Shown here piece by piece: positions 1-6,580 of a stretch of 12,197 nucleotides of DNA. Each line of letters begins with the position of its first letter. Positions within the stretch are counted from its first letter, which is position 1. Both the position numbers and the translations under genes were made by a program. The stretch lies in contig JBBIJH010000071.1 in assembly GCA_037446075.1 (NCBI GenBank), positions 1-12,197 of the forward strand, in the 5' to 3' direction. The notes beneath the pieces are model-generated. The model was not told the DNA's origin and made no database searches. It worked only from the letters and a program-made list of their open reading frames with translations. This DNA comes from JBBIJH01 sp037446075 (GTDB lineage: Bacteria; Bacteroidota; Ignavibacteria; UBA10030; JAHEZR01).

Positions 1-296
1 TCGATATCTTCGAGCGAGATCCCGGCAGTTCGAATACACTTCTCGATTGCTTCGCTGCCAACCTCGACTGCCCCCTTCTCGAATCGCGCATGAAGCTCAT
101 CAGCACTCTCGAACGGCTCAAAGGTTTCTTTGTCCAGATAGAGATGCCGGTACTCGATGTCGCTGTTCATGAAGATGTCGTGGATGCGGGGATTGCGATA
201 CATCTCATAGTGCTGAGCAGCGACGGCGTAGATCTCTTCCTGCGAGTACCGTTGCTTTGGGTTTGCTGTACCGATGGCTAGAATCTTAGGGTGCAT
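1..296 (-). CDS. Type III polyketide synthase (chalcone/stilbene synthase family), N-terminal part, cut by window edge
   Basis: The minus strand is open from an ATG at 296 to the left edge, giving about 98 codons with no stop. The translation begins MHPKILAIGTANPKQRYSQ and continues with 'SDIEYRHLYLDKETF' and then 'RFEKGAVEVGSEAIEKCIRTAG'. This is the N-terminal pattern of bacterial type III polyketide synthases: an ILAIGTA.P..RYSQ start, an IE.RHL motif, and RF..GA.ELG..AI..CL..AG. These homodimeric cytosolic enzymes extend an acyl-CoA with malonyl-CoA to alkylresorcinols, pyrones or similar phenolics. The catalytic Cys-His-Asn triad lies further downstream, outside the window, so activity and product cannot be judged. 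Upstream of the ATG is only a weak AGG-containing ribosome site. A terminator at 576-618 separates it from the zinc-ribbon gene, so it is probably transcribed separately. Confidence 0.8.
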   Translation of the reverse strand, partial: MHPKILAIGTANPKQRYSQEEIYAVAAQHYEMYRNPRIHDIFMNSDIEYRHLYLDKETFEPFESADELHARFEKGAVEVGSEAIEKCIRTAGISLEDI

Positions 297-575
297 GCAG
301 CCGCCTGTCCCATATGCTCCCGGGTTGACTCAGACCCTCTAGGCAGATCTCTTTCTTTGCTTGTAATGCAAAATGTCGGTACAAAGTTCCTAGCACTTCC
401 GATGTCCACACAGGAGCAAGAATCCTTGAGGCGGGTCTCCAGTCATTGAAAGATGAAAGCAGGAGAGAAAGGTGAGTGGAGGGAAAGGCTTCCCTGTCGA
501 CGATCGATTCCGATACGCTTGACTGCATCCTTCTCTCTTTCCCTCATCGTACTTCGGTGAAATGCAGCTGTGACC
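297..575. other. Intergenic stretch, presumed promoter region of the polyketide synthase gene
   Basis: No convincing gene is seen between the polyketide synthase start and the terminator at 576-618. Short open frames exist on both strands, but their translations match no family I know and they overlap each other. No -35/-10 pair of good quality was found on the minus strand. Confidence 0.5.
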
Positions 576-618
576 AAAAAAAACGCTCCTTGAGAGTTCC
601 TCCACCTCCCAAAGAGCG
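576..618 (-). terminator. Intrinsic terminator downstream of the zinc-ribbon gene
   Basis: Read on the minus strand, CGCTCTTTGGGAG (618-606) pairs with CTCTCAAGGAGCG (596-584). This gives a 13-bp stem with two G.U wobbles and a 9-base loop, followed directly by eight T residues (583-576). It lies 55 bases after the stop of the zinc-ribbon gene. Stem, loop and T-run all fit a rho-independent terminator working leftward. Confidence 0.88.
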
Positions 619-672
619 CTGGAATTCCCACAACTTGGGACTTTCTATTTATTTGCTTCCGTCTCAGCCATC

Positions 673-906
673 TCACTTCCTCCACGCGGGCATCTTCCCC
701 ATGTAGTAATCCACAAACTTCTCTGCCTCCTCGATCGTCTTGCGCTGACGAACGATCATCAGATCGATCATCGCCTTCCGAACTTCTTCCCTCGGTTTCA
801 ATCTTCCCTCCGCATCCGCGCAGTATTTGCAGTAATGGACATCGAGTCGACCTCCCCCATGGTCCTCGAGTCGCTGCATCGGCATACCACAGGACTCACA
901 GACCAT
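673..906 (-). CDS. Small putative zinc-ribbon protein (Zn_ribbon_2-like)
   Basis: This 77-residue protein begins MVCESCGMPM and has a second cysteine pair, 'YCKYC', at residues 25-29. The four ligands would be C3, C6, C26 and C29, and the CxSCGMPM....YCKYC pattern matches the small 'putative zinc ribbon' family (PF12674 type). The C-terminal half is charged and helical and ends in the family-typical 'MPAWRK'. The role of the family is unknown; zinc binding is inferred from the cysteines. The start is supported by GGGAGG six bases before the ATG. The gene stands alone: a sigma70-like promoter lies at 972-1000 and a strong terminator at 576-618, so it is a monocistronic unit. It is too short to be a transcription factor of a known class. 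Confidence 0.85.
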   Translation of the reverse strand: MVCESCGMPMQRLEDHGGGRLDVHYCKYCADAEGRLKPREEVRKAMIDLMIVRQRKTIEEAEKFVDYYMGKMPAWRK

Positions 907-971
907 AGCTGGCCTCCCGTGCTGAAGTGAAAGATGATGGTGGGAAAGAACGAATCTCTGAAAGTGGCCCT

Positions 972-1000
972 AATATAAGGATCAAGAACGCGAGATTCAA
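972..1000 (-). promoter_or_regulatory. Sigma70-like promoter of the zinc-ribbon gene
   Basis: On the minus strand TTGAAT (1000-995) and TATATT (977-972) are separated by exactly 17 bases. They match the TTGACA/TATAAT consensus at 4/6 and 5/6. Transcription would start near 965, giving a leader of about 59 bases before the ATG at 906. Confidence 0.6.
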
Positions 1001-1114
1001 GAGGCGGATGGAGGACTCTGGCTTTATGATTCAGGAAGACGGGAAAAAAGACCCTTTCCGACCTCCATCGTACACCTCGCGTCTCAGATCAAACTTCCTG
1101 CCTCTCCTCAGCCC

Positions 1115-1915
1115 CTACGGCAGCACTGCATAGATCCTCGTTGGCCCTCCAGTGCCGCTCTCAATTTTCGGCGGGGCAACAATCAGCATGGCACCGGACT
1201 CAGGTAGCTTGTCCAGATTCGCGACATTTTCCAGTCCGTACTTCCCCGCTCCGTTGATGATATGATGAACAACGAAGTCTTTCGACATACCATAATCGAT
1301 GCTGAGATTATCGATGCCGACCCCGCTGATGGCCCGATCCTTCACGAGAAACTCGGATGCTTCCTTCGAGAAACCCGGAAAGTGCATCACGCCCTCTGCG
1401 TCCTGGTTTTTGTACCTCTCGTAGTCTCTCCAGTACTGACCCCAGCCTGTAAGCATGAAGACGATTGCACCTCTTGGGATCTTCCCGTGCTTCGATTCCC
1501 ACGCTTTCAGATCGTCGACAGTCAGCCGATAATCCGGATTTCCCACTACCTTCTTCCGAACGTCGACAACAACGGCGGGGCCAAAGAATTGACCCACAGG
1601 AATTTCATGCACTGCCAGTTGGTTCCTTTCGAAGTGGTTCGGCGCGTCCATGTGCGTGCCGAGATGCTCAGGAGTGTAGAATGCTTTGGACAGCACACCG
1701 TCTTTCTCGAAGGTTGCAATGGTTTCGAGGTGGAACGGCTTGTAACTCGGCGAAGGCCAATGCGGTGTGCGCTCATTCAGTGTGTAGGTGAGGTCGACGA
1801 TCTTCGCCTTTCCACTGAAAAGCTCGGCAAACCGGTCACGCTGTTGACCTGAGGCAGAAATCCCCATGATCAGCAGGCACGACATCACCCCCACGATTTG
1901 TCTTCTCTGATTCAT
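1115..1915 (-). CDS. Exported cyclase-family protein (kynurenine-formamidase-like metal hydrolase)
   Basis: This 266-residue protein carries the signature of the cyclase family (PF04199, to which kynurenine formamidase KynB belongs). The motif 'HLGTHMDAPNHF' spans residues 84-95 and supplies the HxxxHxDxxxH-type metal ligands H84, H88, D90 and H94. The start 'KIVDLTYTLNERTPHWP' is also typical. Family members hydrolyse amides or lactones, but the substrate here cannot be told. Unlike cytosolic KynB, this one begins with a signal peptide (MNQRRQIVGVMSCLLIMGIS, cleavage near ASG|Q), so it should act outside the cytoplasm. The open frame extends upstream to 2059, but the ATG at 1915 is preferred because AAAGGAG precedes it by 6 bases and the signal peptide starts there; the upstream extension is encoded by repeat sequence. 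No kyn genes are nearby. Confidence 0.88.
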   Translation of the reverse strand: MNQRRQIVGVMSCLLIMGISASGQQRDRFAELFSGKAKIVDLTYTLNERTPHWPSPSYKPFHLETIATFEKDGVLSKAFYTPEHLGTHMDAPNHFERNQLAVHEIPVGQFFGPAVVVDVRKKVVGNPDYRLTVDDLKAWESKHGKIPRGAIVFMLTGWGQYWRDYERYKNQDAEGVMHFPGFSKEASEFLVKDRAISGVGIDNLSIDYGMSKDFVVHHIINGAGKYGLENVANLDKLPESGAMLIVAPPKIESGTGGPTRIYAVLP

Positions 1916-1955
1916 CGCATCTCCTTTCGATTGATCGACAATGAGACTGATTACA

Positions 1956-2066
1956 AGAAGGCCCCCGGCCTTCTCCTGACCCAAATCTCGCGTCCCAAAG
2001 CTCTGCTCCGAAGGCCCATCCCAAATCCCGAACACCGATGACCGATGACGAACTACCAATTACCAT
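1956..2066. repeat. Intergenic tract of short degenerate repeats and a GC-rich hairpin
   Basis: The plus strand shows an 8-bp perfect stem AGAAGGCC/GGCCTTCT around CCC (1956-1974). It also shows CCCAAATCTCG (1980-1990) repeated as CCCAAATCCCG (2020-2030), a second GAAGGCCC at 2010, and a tandem ACCGATG ACCGATG (2034-2047) followed by ACTACCAATTACC. The tract fills the space between the DinB and cyclase genes. It looks like a decaying intergenic repeat rather than coding DNA. The hairpin lacks a proper T-run on either side, so it is a poor intrinsic terminator. Confidence 0.5.
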
Positions 2067-2078
2067 CGACCAACGTTT

Positions 2079-2567
2079 TCACATCCACGGTTCATCCGCA
2101 GATGGTCCGTAGATCGACGGGACCTTCCCTCCCGCCATTCGGAGGTAGACAGATAGTTGTCCTCGATGATGAATCATGTCACTGAGGAGGAACTGGAACA
2201 TATCCCCGCGACGGACATCCCCCACCTGCTTGGGTGCAACCATGAACTTCACGGTTCTCTCGAAGTCTTCGTCGCTCAAGCTCCGGACTTTCTCCACATT
2301 CTCCTTGTGGGCTTGCTCGACGGCCGAAACGATCTCGTCCAGCGTTGCGGGAGCGTTCGGTACATTCTGAAAATCAAACTGACCAGTGATGGCCCCTGTG
2401 ACAAAAACTTTTTCCTCCAATGCAAAGGTCCAAAGCAATTCTTTTGCCGACCGCGACTTCTCAGCTGGCTTAAGGTCAAGCCGGTTTGCTGGATACGCCT
2501 TGAGGACCTTGAGCGTAGTCTGGAACTCCTGTTCCCACACCTGTAGGAATCTTTCTTTCTCTGTCAT
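2079..2567 (-). CDS. DinB-family protein (DinB/YfiT-like four-helix bundle)
   Basis: This 162-residue protein has the layout of the DinB superfamily. It has an N-terminal helix (WEQEFQTTLKVLKAYPANRL), then 'SAKELLWTFALEEKVF' at 40-55, and the diagnostic 'DMIHHRGQLSVYLRMAGG' at 130-147 followed by the 'VPSIYGPSADEP' ending. Relatives are metal-binding bundles that include thiol transferases and DNA-damage-inducible proteins of unknown reaction. The usual three-histidine site is not obvious here: the first His, in the second helix, is absent ('LLWTFALEE'), D130 stands where the second His would be expected, and only the 'HHRGQ' histidines H133/H134 remain. The start at 2567 is chosen because GGAGGAGG lies five bases before it; an ATG at 2582 overlaps that site. 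The protein is probably cytosolic, with no signal peptide. Confidence 0.87.
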   Translation of the reverse strand: MTEKERFLQVWEQEFQTTLKVLKAYPANRLDLKPAEKSRSAKELLWTFALEEKVFVTGAITGQFDFQNVPNAPATLDEIVSAVEQAHKENVEKVRSLSDEDFERTVKFMVAPKQVGDVRRGDMFQFLLSDMIHHRGQLSVYLRMAGGKVPSIYGPSADEPWM

Positions 2568-2693
2568 GACAGCCTCCTCCATAATTAGTTGATAGTAAAT
2601 GGCGAATACGTGATAGCCACTCGGTCACCAAAGCGCAGTGCAAAAGCTTCGATTCGTCCAATGCCAAGCACCGACCAATCGCCGCGCTCTACA

Positions 2694-3041
2694 CTAGATC
2701 GTTTTCAAGCCTTTCTTCAGCACGGGTCTAGTCGTGAACTTTGCGCAAGGGATTTACTCTTTGACTTTCCGAACCGTCTCCCGCTCGCCACTAACGAACA
2801 CAATGGGAATGTCCCGTGTCGATTTTTTGCTGGGCGAGATGCTCGACGGCTCTCTCCCGGGGGAGGGCAGTCATGTCAAATAGAGAACAATCACATCGTG
2901 AGGATTTTGAATGGTCGCCTTGTCCGCTCTCGCGCCATCTTCATGCTCAGTTGCGACAGCATAACCGTGAGAACGAAGGAACTTGACTCTCGGAGCCAGT
3001 TCTCTTTTCTGCCAATGGATCGGGAATGCGCGAGGTTTCAT
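2694..3041 (-). pseudogene. Decayed receiver-like small protein gene with two in-frame stop codons
   Basis: From an ATG at 3041 the frame reads 'MKPRAFPIHWQKRELAPRV..' and '..NPHDVIVLYLT', meets TGA (2873-2871), and continues in the same frame with 'LPSPGREP' and 'KKSTRDIPIVFVSGERETVRKVKE'. It then meets TAA (2756-2754), continues 'IPCAKFTTRPVLKKGLKTI' and ends at TAG (2696-2694). Read through, this is about 114 residues. It resembles a small receiver-like family I recall, with a pattern like MK.KA..IHW.E.E..., DVVVIYLTRLPSHGRE, ST+DIPIIFV.G....V.KVKE and FTT...L. No frameshift is needed. The first stop sits where an Arg is expected, so CGA to TGA is likely. Two different stop codons argue against recoding. 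Only weak ribosome sites precede the ATG. The family assignment rests on memory. Confidence 0.7.
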
Positions 3042-3109
3042 CGAGAATAGCCTACGACGCAAGAGGAGAAAAGAGCTGAGTAAAAGATGCACAATGTGCA
3101 CCAAACGGT

Positions 3110-3177
3110 GGATGGCGTAGGATGTACGAGGTGGGCACTGCAAGAATGCTGAATTCTCCATCCTACACCGCCCATCC
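3110..3177 (-). terminator. Stem-loop just after the beta-rich exported protein gene
   Basis: GTAGGATG (3117-3124) pairs perfectly with CATCCTAC (3159-3166), and outside it GGATGG (3110-3115) pairs with CCATCC (3172-3177). The outer arm begins four bases after the stop codon at 3181. The loop is 34 bases and no T-run follows, so this is a 3'-end structure or weak terminator rather than a classical intrinsic one. Confidence 0.35.
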
Positions 3178-3180
3178 TGC

Positions 3181-4032
3181 TCATCTCAACAAAGTGATCG
3201 TCGTCTTCACGGTCTGCGACGTTGGAATCGTCATGCTTTGCTGGCCTGTGACCGCTGTCGTAAGCTCCTGCTGTGAAGTGGTTTCGGATTCAATCAGCAA
3301 CCCCTCCTTCGTCGCGAAGTAAACTGTACCGCTGACCGTTCCCGATCCCTCGGTTACCATGTCCATTCCCATCATTGTGCCCCTACCAAGATAGCTCGTT
3401 GTCCCCTTGTATGGGATTTTGTAACAGTCGTATCCTGACTTGCTGACCTTCTCGCCAACCGTGTAGCTGATGCTGTATGTCACCGCGATCTTTCCCCCAG
3501 GCTGGTCCATGGTGTCGACTCTCGTGTGATTTACTGTTTCCCCAAGCTTGGTAGCCACTTCCTTGAATTCCATAAATGATGGTGTTGCCGAGCCAGCTCT
3601 TCTGCCCATGCCCATCGGCAAGATGATTGAATCAACGGGGGCCGTGCTGACCGTCTTTCCGAACTTCGTCATCACGGAGCGGGTTCTCTTTCCAATGAGT
3701 CCCTCGGGGTTGATGAAGGTAGTGTCGATCCGCGGGTTTTGGATCCTCGTGGTGGCGGAGTCAACGGCCCACACGTAGGTGATGTTTCCATCTTTGTCGA
3801 CGTTTTCGACAAGAATGTGGAGAACAGTGTGAGAAAAAACCGTAGAGGTCACCTCGTTCCCCATCATCGTCTGGGTACTCTGCATCTCGGAATGAGAAGC
3901 ATACCGATAGGTTTTGCCTTTCTCAAGCTTGTAAGCCAGCGACACTGCACCGGCCGGCTGAGCGAGTGCTATCGAGCTTCCAACGACAAATAACGCGGTG
4001 AGCGCTGCGAATATGAAGGAGAGGATTTTCAT
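3181..4032 (-). CDS. Exported beta-rich protein of unknown function (DUF6263-like)
   Basis: This 283-residue protein starts with a clear signal peptide (MKILSFIFAALTALFVVGSS, cleavage near ALA|Q25). The mature part opens with 'AYKLEKGKTYRY', followed by alternating polar/hydrophobic stretches rich in Thr, Ser and Val and no catalytic motif. The opening and overall look recall DUF6263-type secreted proteins, but this is a loose likeness. The last third has 'GTVYFATKEGLLIESETT', a beta-strand pattern often seen in lipid- or substrate-carrying barrels of this type. The ATG at 4032 is chosen over one at 4071 because the signal peptide begins there and AAGGA lies ten bases upstream. The gene follows the M28 peptidase gene by 91 bases on the same strand, so the two may be co-transcribed. 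No promoter was recognised between them. Confidence 0.8.
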   Translation of the reverse strand: MKILSFIFAALTALFVVGSSIALAQPAGAVSLAYKLEKGKTYRYASHSEMQSTQTMMGNEVTSTVFSHTVLHILVENVDKDGNITYVWAVDSATTRIQNPRIDTTFINPEGLIGKRTRSVMTKFGKTVSTAPVDSIILPMGMGRRAGSATPSFMEFKEVATKLGETVNHTRVDTMDQPGGKIAVTYSISYTVGEKVSKSGYDCYKIPYKGTTSYLGRGTMMGMDMVTEGSGTVSGTVYFATKEGLLIESETTSQQELTTAVTGQQSMTIPTSQTVKTTITLLR

Positions 4033-4123
4033 CGGAAGGAATTCCTTTCTGGCGATGTTGTTCCGTGACATTTTGCAAGAATTCTAAGGAGCGCCGGCCT
4101 AGATATCAGTGAGCGAATTACGT

Positions 4124-5728
4124 CTAATTCGGCTCTATGTACGCAGGCCTCGTCTCGACGTTGGCAATTTCCCACGCTGTGAGGAAAACAAGCCGCGCGA
4201 TCTTCGAAAGCTTCTCCGTATCGATCTTCTCGGGATTGTCACTCACCTTGTGATAGTCCGCGTGCTCTCCTGTGTGATAAAAAAGAACTGGAATCTTTTT
4301 CTGCGCAAAGCTTGCTTGATCGCTGCGGAAAAAATCTTTCTCGATGTTATACATCAGAGTGAGGCCCACTTGCTTGTTCGCCCGCTCGTTAATGGCTACC
4401 AAGTCGGGACTCCTCGTCGTACCACCAATACTCACGGTGTCAGGACCATTACGGCCGATCATGTCCATGTTCAGCATCGCGGCGGTTTTCTCAAGAGTCA
4501 GTGTCGGTGAGCGGACATAAGCCTGCGATCCAAGCAATCCGAGTTCTTCCCCTGCGAAAGTGATGAAGAGGAGACTCCGCTTGGGCCTCATTTTTCCAGC
4601 GGCAAAGGCTTTCGCAACTTCGAGCACACCCGTCGTGCCGGACGCATTATCATCCGCACCGTTGAAGATCGAGTCCTGGCCCGCTACGAGCGACCTCATC
4701 CAGCCGACATGATCATAGTGTGCGCCGACTACAACGATCTCATCCTTCAACGACCGATCAGAGCCTTCCAGAAATCCAACCACGTTTCTCGTGGGCAGGG
4801 GCGTCGCAACAGTCGTGGTATGAACGTGTACCTTCGCACCGGAGATTGTAAACGAATTCGGATGAACAGTACTGTCGATACTGGCTTGGAGAGCTTTGAC
4901 GGAATCCACGCTCCCAAGCAGATCGGCGATGAAGGCAGGACCGACGTGAACGACCGGGATTTGTCTTAAGTCCGAGACAGAGAGCGTCAAAGGAAGTGCA
5001 TCAGCAGGAAGCTCTTTGTAAAGGGACGGCCATGGGAAGCCGCGGGGAGCCATCGAGGGATGGTTGAGAGGATCACTCATGAACAACAAACCCGAGGCGC
5101 CGTGCTGAATTGCGTTGCGGACTTTCGACCGGAGTTGTCCGTGCTCGGTTACCCTCCTTCCGAGAAACACGCTGGAGGAATCATCTTCCTGCGGCTCGTG
5201 TCTTAAGACTAACGCAATCTTTCCCTTCACATCTACGCCCGCGTAGTCATCATAATCGTATTCGGGCGCGGTAATCCCGTAGCCGACAAAGATGACCTCC
5301 GCCTCAGCCGCATTATTCCCCGTGAGGTCGAAGGGCATGTAGTCCGTCTTGATCTCATACAACTTTTCCCGTCCTTCTTTAATCAGTTTCAGCACATTCG
5401 GCTCGCCGAGACTGATTCGATAAAGATTAAAGTCATGGAAGTAACTTCCATTGATTGCTCGAAGACCGAACGACCTGAACTGCCTCGCGATGTACTCCGC
5501 TGCGGAGTCAAGTCCCGGGCTGGGAGTTTTCCTCCCCATCAAGGCATCGGAAGCGAGATAGTCGATGTGAGTTCGAGCATCACTGGCGGTGATCAAGCTC
5601 GAGGCAACGGCCAGAGGATCTGGATGAGGGTTGGCGTCAAGAGATCGCGTTGCTCTAGTACAGCCGAGCAGCCGAAGTGCAAGAATTATCGCAAGAGCGG
5701 TCGGCAGAAGCTTGGACGAGCGCCTCAT
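4124..5728 (-). CDS. Lipoprotein M28-family zinc metallopeptidase with PA domain
   Basis: This 534-residue protein begins with a lipoprotein signal peptide: a hydrophobic stretch ending 'LRLLGC', with the lipidated Cys at 23. Residues about 140-290 look like a protease-associated (PA) insert ('GKIALVLRHEP', 'QHGASGLLFMSDP'). The M28 catalytic domain follows. Metal-site residues are visible in order: H337 in 'GAHYDH', D360 in 'NGADDNASG', E394/E395 in 'FAGEELGLLG', D422 in 'LNMDMIG', and H493 in 'GEHADYH'. E394 would be the general base. All expected ligands of a two-zinc aminopeptidase are present, so it should be active, cleaving N-terminal residues from peptides at the cell envelope. The substrate is unknown. 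A sigma70-like promoter lies 54-82 bases upstream. The ribosome site is weak (AGGA about 13 bases away). The exported protein gene at 3181-4032 follows. Confidence 0.93.
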   Translation of the reverse strand: MRRSSKLLPTALAIILALRLLGCTRATRSLDANPHPDPLAVASSLITASDARTHIDYLASDALMGRKTPSPGLDSAAEYIARQFRSFGLRAINGSYFHDFNLYRISLGEPNVLKLIKEGREKLYEIKTDYMPFDLTGNNAAEAEVIFVGYGITAPEYDYDDYAGVDVKGKIALVLRHEPQEDDSSSVFLGRRVTEHGQLRSKVRNAIQHGASGLLFMSDPLNHPSMAPRGFPWPSLYKELPADALPLTLSVSDLRQIPVVHVGPAFIADLLGSVDSVKALQASIDSTVHPNSFTISGAKVHVHTTTVATPLPTRNVVGFLEGSDRSLKDEIVVVGAHYDHVGWMRSLVAGQDSIFNGADDNASGTTGVLEVAKAFAAGKMRPKRSLLFITFAGEELGLLGSQAYVRSPTLTLEKTAAMLNMDMIGRNGPDTVSIGGTTRSPDLVAINERANKQVGLTLMYNIEKDFFRSDQASFAQKKIPVLFYHTGEHADYHKVSDNPEKIDTEKLSKIARLVFLTAWEIANVETRPAYIEPN

Positions 5729-5781
5729 GAGGGTTGGCTTTTCCTATGGAATCGTAGCGTGCTTGGAGGAGACCACGTGTG

Positions 5782-5810
5782 ATGATACTGAGAATTCGAG
5801 GGAATGTCAA
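5782..5810 (-). promoter_or_regulatory. Sigma70-like promoter of the M28 peptidase gene
   Basis: On the minus strand a perfect TTGACA (5810-5805) and TATCAT (5787-5782, 5/6 match) are separated by 17 bases. The predicted start near 5775 gives a leader of about 47 bases. This is the best promoter in the window. Confidence 0.72.
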
Positions 5811-5832
5811 GTATCTGTAGTCCGCCGTGAAG

Positions 5833-5894
5833 TCGCCCTCCCTATGAACGATATCGTACGCAGGTCTTCTTTCGTTCTCACTGAAAGAGGGCGA
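5833..5894. repeat. Interrupted palindrome upstream of the M28 promoter
   Basis: TCGCCCTC (5833-5840) and GAGGGCGA (5887-5894) form a perfect 8-bp inverted repeat with a 46-base spacer. It lies just upstream of the -35 box at 5805-5810. It could be a pair of protein-binding half-sites or chance; no further structure supports either. Confidence 0.3.
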
Positions 5895-6580
5895 TCAATT
5901 GATGCAACGGTTTGTCGTCTTGGGCGTCTAATTCCAGGAGGTTAGTTGGAAGACCGTTGATATGCGAGGACACTTGACACAAGAAGTGGGTGTTGGCCGT
6001 CGCTTCCTTGAACCGCCGCTGCAGGAACTGGATGACGGGCGGGATACGGATAGCATAAAGGGTTGCTCCCCCGCAGTACCTCATGCTTGGAAAAGGAAGA
6101 AGCCGATCCCAACTTCTCAGGTAAGCAGATCGAACACCTTGAGTGACGTGAACCCTGAAATGAGAAGCGAAAAGGCAATGCGCGGGCAGGGGCTGAACAG
6201 GTTCAGGAAGTTCTGCCCGAGGCAGAAGTTCTCAGCCCTTGTCTTCGTTTGTCTTCCAGAGGTGACAAACAAGTTGCTGTTCCATCTGTGGATGGCGTCG
6301 TTCACTCCTGCACTCCATCCGACGGTACTGGAGACCACCATACTTGTCTTCGGAGTCTTGGCAGCAAGCTTCCGCTGTGCAACTGTGTGCAGGATCCGCA
6401 ACGCTCAATCTTTGAGAACTGCAGACATACAGAGTAGAAGGTCGGTCGGGTTGCAGGCGAGACTGGGCGATCACGCGCTGAGGGACTGGACAAATGATCT
6501 GCTTGACCACCAGACCGCTCTTGAAAAGTAAGAGGACTGGGGCGCTGTGCGTGGGGTATTACATAGTAGTGGAGGGGAGC
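5895..6580. other. Long stretch without an intact gene
   Basis: No intact gene is supported here. Open frames on both strands overlap one another and have shadow-like composition. The only recognisable coding trace is the sorting-tail relic at 6117-6260. Scattered pieces further left on the minus strand, such as 'KHEV' near 6079-6090 and 'FKEAT' near 5985, could be later parts of the same tail in other frames, but they are too short to claim. Confidence 0.5.
6117..6260 (-). pseudogene. Relic of a C-terminal sorting/FlgD-Ig-like tail (type IX secretion style)
   Basis: The minus strand reads 'ENFCLGQNFLNLFSP', then 'CPRIAFSLLISGFTSLKVFD' and 'LL', then T and a TGA stop (6119-6117), then 'EV' in the same frame. 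This aligns by eye with the conserved C-terminal tail of secreted proteins in Bacteroidota and Ignavibacteria: (F)SLGQN(Y/F)PNPF(N/S)PST.I.FSLP.SG.VSLKVFDLLGREVATLV. Both expected Pro codons in PNPF read CTG (CCG to CTG), and the expected Arg of GRE reads TGA (CGA to TGA). The rest of the tail and any start or catalytic part upstream cannot be read. It looks like a fragment of a once larger exported protein gene. The upstream boundary is uncertain. Confidence 0.55.

Noticed and set aside
286..528. Minus-strand open frame of 80 codons overlapping the polyketide synthase start
   Set aside because: It overlaps the start of a confident gene in another frame, and the sequence has no recognisable feature.
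1040..1062. TTTTTT run on the minus strand after the cyclase gene, resembling a terminator end
   Set aside because: I found no stable stem directly before the T-run; GGAAA/TTTCC alone is too weak.
1262..1852. Plus-strand open frame (196 codons) opposite the cyclase gene
   Set aside because: Antisense shadow of a well-supported gene with a complete metal-binding motif; no ribosome site or family pattern.
1916..2059. N-terminal extension of the cyclase frame up to 2059
   Set aside because: The extension translates the repeat tract, has no ribosome site, and would bury the signal peptide.
2589..3050. Plus-strand open frame of 153 codons
   Set aside because: The minus strand carries recognisable receiver-like sequence through the stops; the plus frame is biased shadow sequence with no recognisable domain.
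5962..6531. Plus-strand open frame of 189 codons
   Set aside because: It runs antisense to the sorting-tail relic and has no hydrophobic, repeat or domain pattern. I cannot support it as a gene.
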